5,997 nucleotides of DNA from positions 1 to 5,997 of the forward strand of contig CAKVMF010000063.1 of NCBI GenBank assembly GCA_934771675.1. The letters are read 5' to 3'. How positions within the stretch are numbered: position 1 is the stretch's first letter; the number at the start of each line of letters is the position of its first letter. This DNA is from an uncultured Clostridia bacterium (GTDB lineage Bacteria > Bacillota > Clostridia > Christensenellales > UBA1242). The translations under genes were made by a program, and so were the position numbers. Below are positions 5,782-5,997 of the stretch, in pieces. The notes beneath the pieces were generated by a model. That model was not told the DNA's origin, did not search any database, and was given only the letters and a program-made list of their open reading frames with translations.

Positions 5782-5997
5782 TTATTTTGCATCATCTCGT
5801 AGTTTTTCAAATAGGTTACGAACCCTATCGTTAACCAAGATATCAACGTTTGTTCTTGAATAAGCACTAGTCATTAAGAACGCACGTCCTCTTGGGTTTG
5901 TAATAATCGTATCCTGCTCTTTTTCGTTGATTTTTCCGGCCTTTTCATAAAGAATAACAAGGTCGTTCATATCTTGAGGAGCAAGTGAAAAGATAAG
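5782..5997 (-). CDS. VirB4-like conjugation ATPase, C-terminal end (5' part outside window)
   Basis: This is the last 71 codons and the TAA stop of a gene that enters from the right edge. The readable tail begins LIFSLAPQDMNDLVILYEKA, followed by a charged NEKEQD segment, then NPRGRAFL and a hydrophobic strand, and ends in a charged helix (VRNLFEKLRDDAK). The order 'hydrophobic strand, helix with D-x-x-x-L, E-rich turn, P-R-G-x-x-x-L strand' is what I know from the extreme C-terminus of VirB4/TraE/ConE-type ATPases, after the Walker B and RAAR-like regions. Those hexameric ATPases sit on the cytoplasmic face of the inner membrane and power type IV secretion. The Walker motifs would lie outside the window, so catalytic residues cannot be checked. 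The ATG at 5970 lies inside this open frame, so it is not taken as the start of a 62-residue gene. The next gene follows after 23 nt on the same strand, so the two are very likely co-transcribed. The family call rests on the tail and the neighbour only. Confidence 0.68.
   Translation of the reverse strand, partial: LIFSLAPQDMNDLVILYEKAGKINEKEQDTIITNPRGRAFLMTSAYSRTNVDILVNDRVRNLFEKLRDDAK

Noticed and set aside
1..5997. CRISPR array, tRNA or rRNA gene, insertion sequence, terminator
   Set aside because: No regularly spaced identical repeats, cloverleaf-like segments, transposase frame or GC-rich hairpin followed by a T run was seen. The repeats present are diverged and protein-coding.

Overview
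The window is AT-rich and coded almost entirely on the minus strand. It holds two genes of what looks like a Gram-positive type IV secretion / conjugation module. Reading along the minus strand from the right edge, the first is the last 71 codons of a VirB4-like (TraE/ConE-type) conjugation ATPase (5782-5997). After a 23-nt gap containing a GGAGGAG ribosome binding site comes one enormous open frame that starts at 5758 and is still open at the left edge: 1,919 complete codons with no stop.

The giant protein begins with a polytopic membrane domain (residues about 1-175, three predicted membrane spans with a Lys-rich loop between spans 2 and 3). It directly follows VirB4, the position of the VirB6-like channel subunit in Tn916-type elements and of the Mbov_0396-type transmembrane protein of mollicute-type integrative elements. 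The rest, more than 1,700 residues, has no convincing membrane span and is rich in Ser, Thr, Asn and Tyr. By the positive-inside rule it should lie outside the cytoplasm. I read it as a VirB6-like subunit with a giant, repetitive, surface-exposed extension.

The main discovery is that this extension is built from about 11 diverged copies of a small domain, spaced 86-206 residues apart. Each has a core of the form S-T-W-(T/S/K/N)-x-x-D followed by a short hydrophobic/aromatic helix-like stretch (for example STWTVADQIIVYEYY and STWTFRDYFLFYLYLS). Most copies then continue into beta-like strands, several with an N-G-x-Y-Y type turn. Nine of the 14 Trp residues of the readable protein sit in this motif. 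Copies 1 and 2 still share a near-identical 25-bp stretch exactly 420 bp apart, so at least part of the array arose by in-frame duplication.

Organism: low GC, a strong Shine-Dalgarno sequence, and Gram-positive style conjugation genes suggest Bacillota or a related low-GC lineage (Bacilli/Erysipelotrichia-like, or Acholeplasma-like). All 14 Trp codons are TGG and there is no in-frame TGA in 1,919 codons, which argues against the Mycoplasma/Spiroplasma code. The setting is probably an integrative conjugative element or a conjugative plasmid, but no integrase, attachment site or origin is present to prove it. I see no RNA genes, CRISPR array, insertion sequence or terminator. The plus strand shows no convincing gene.
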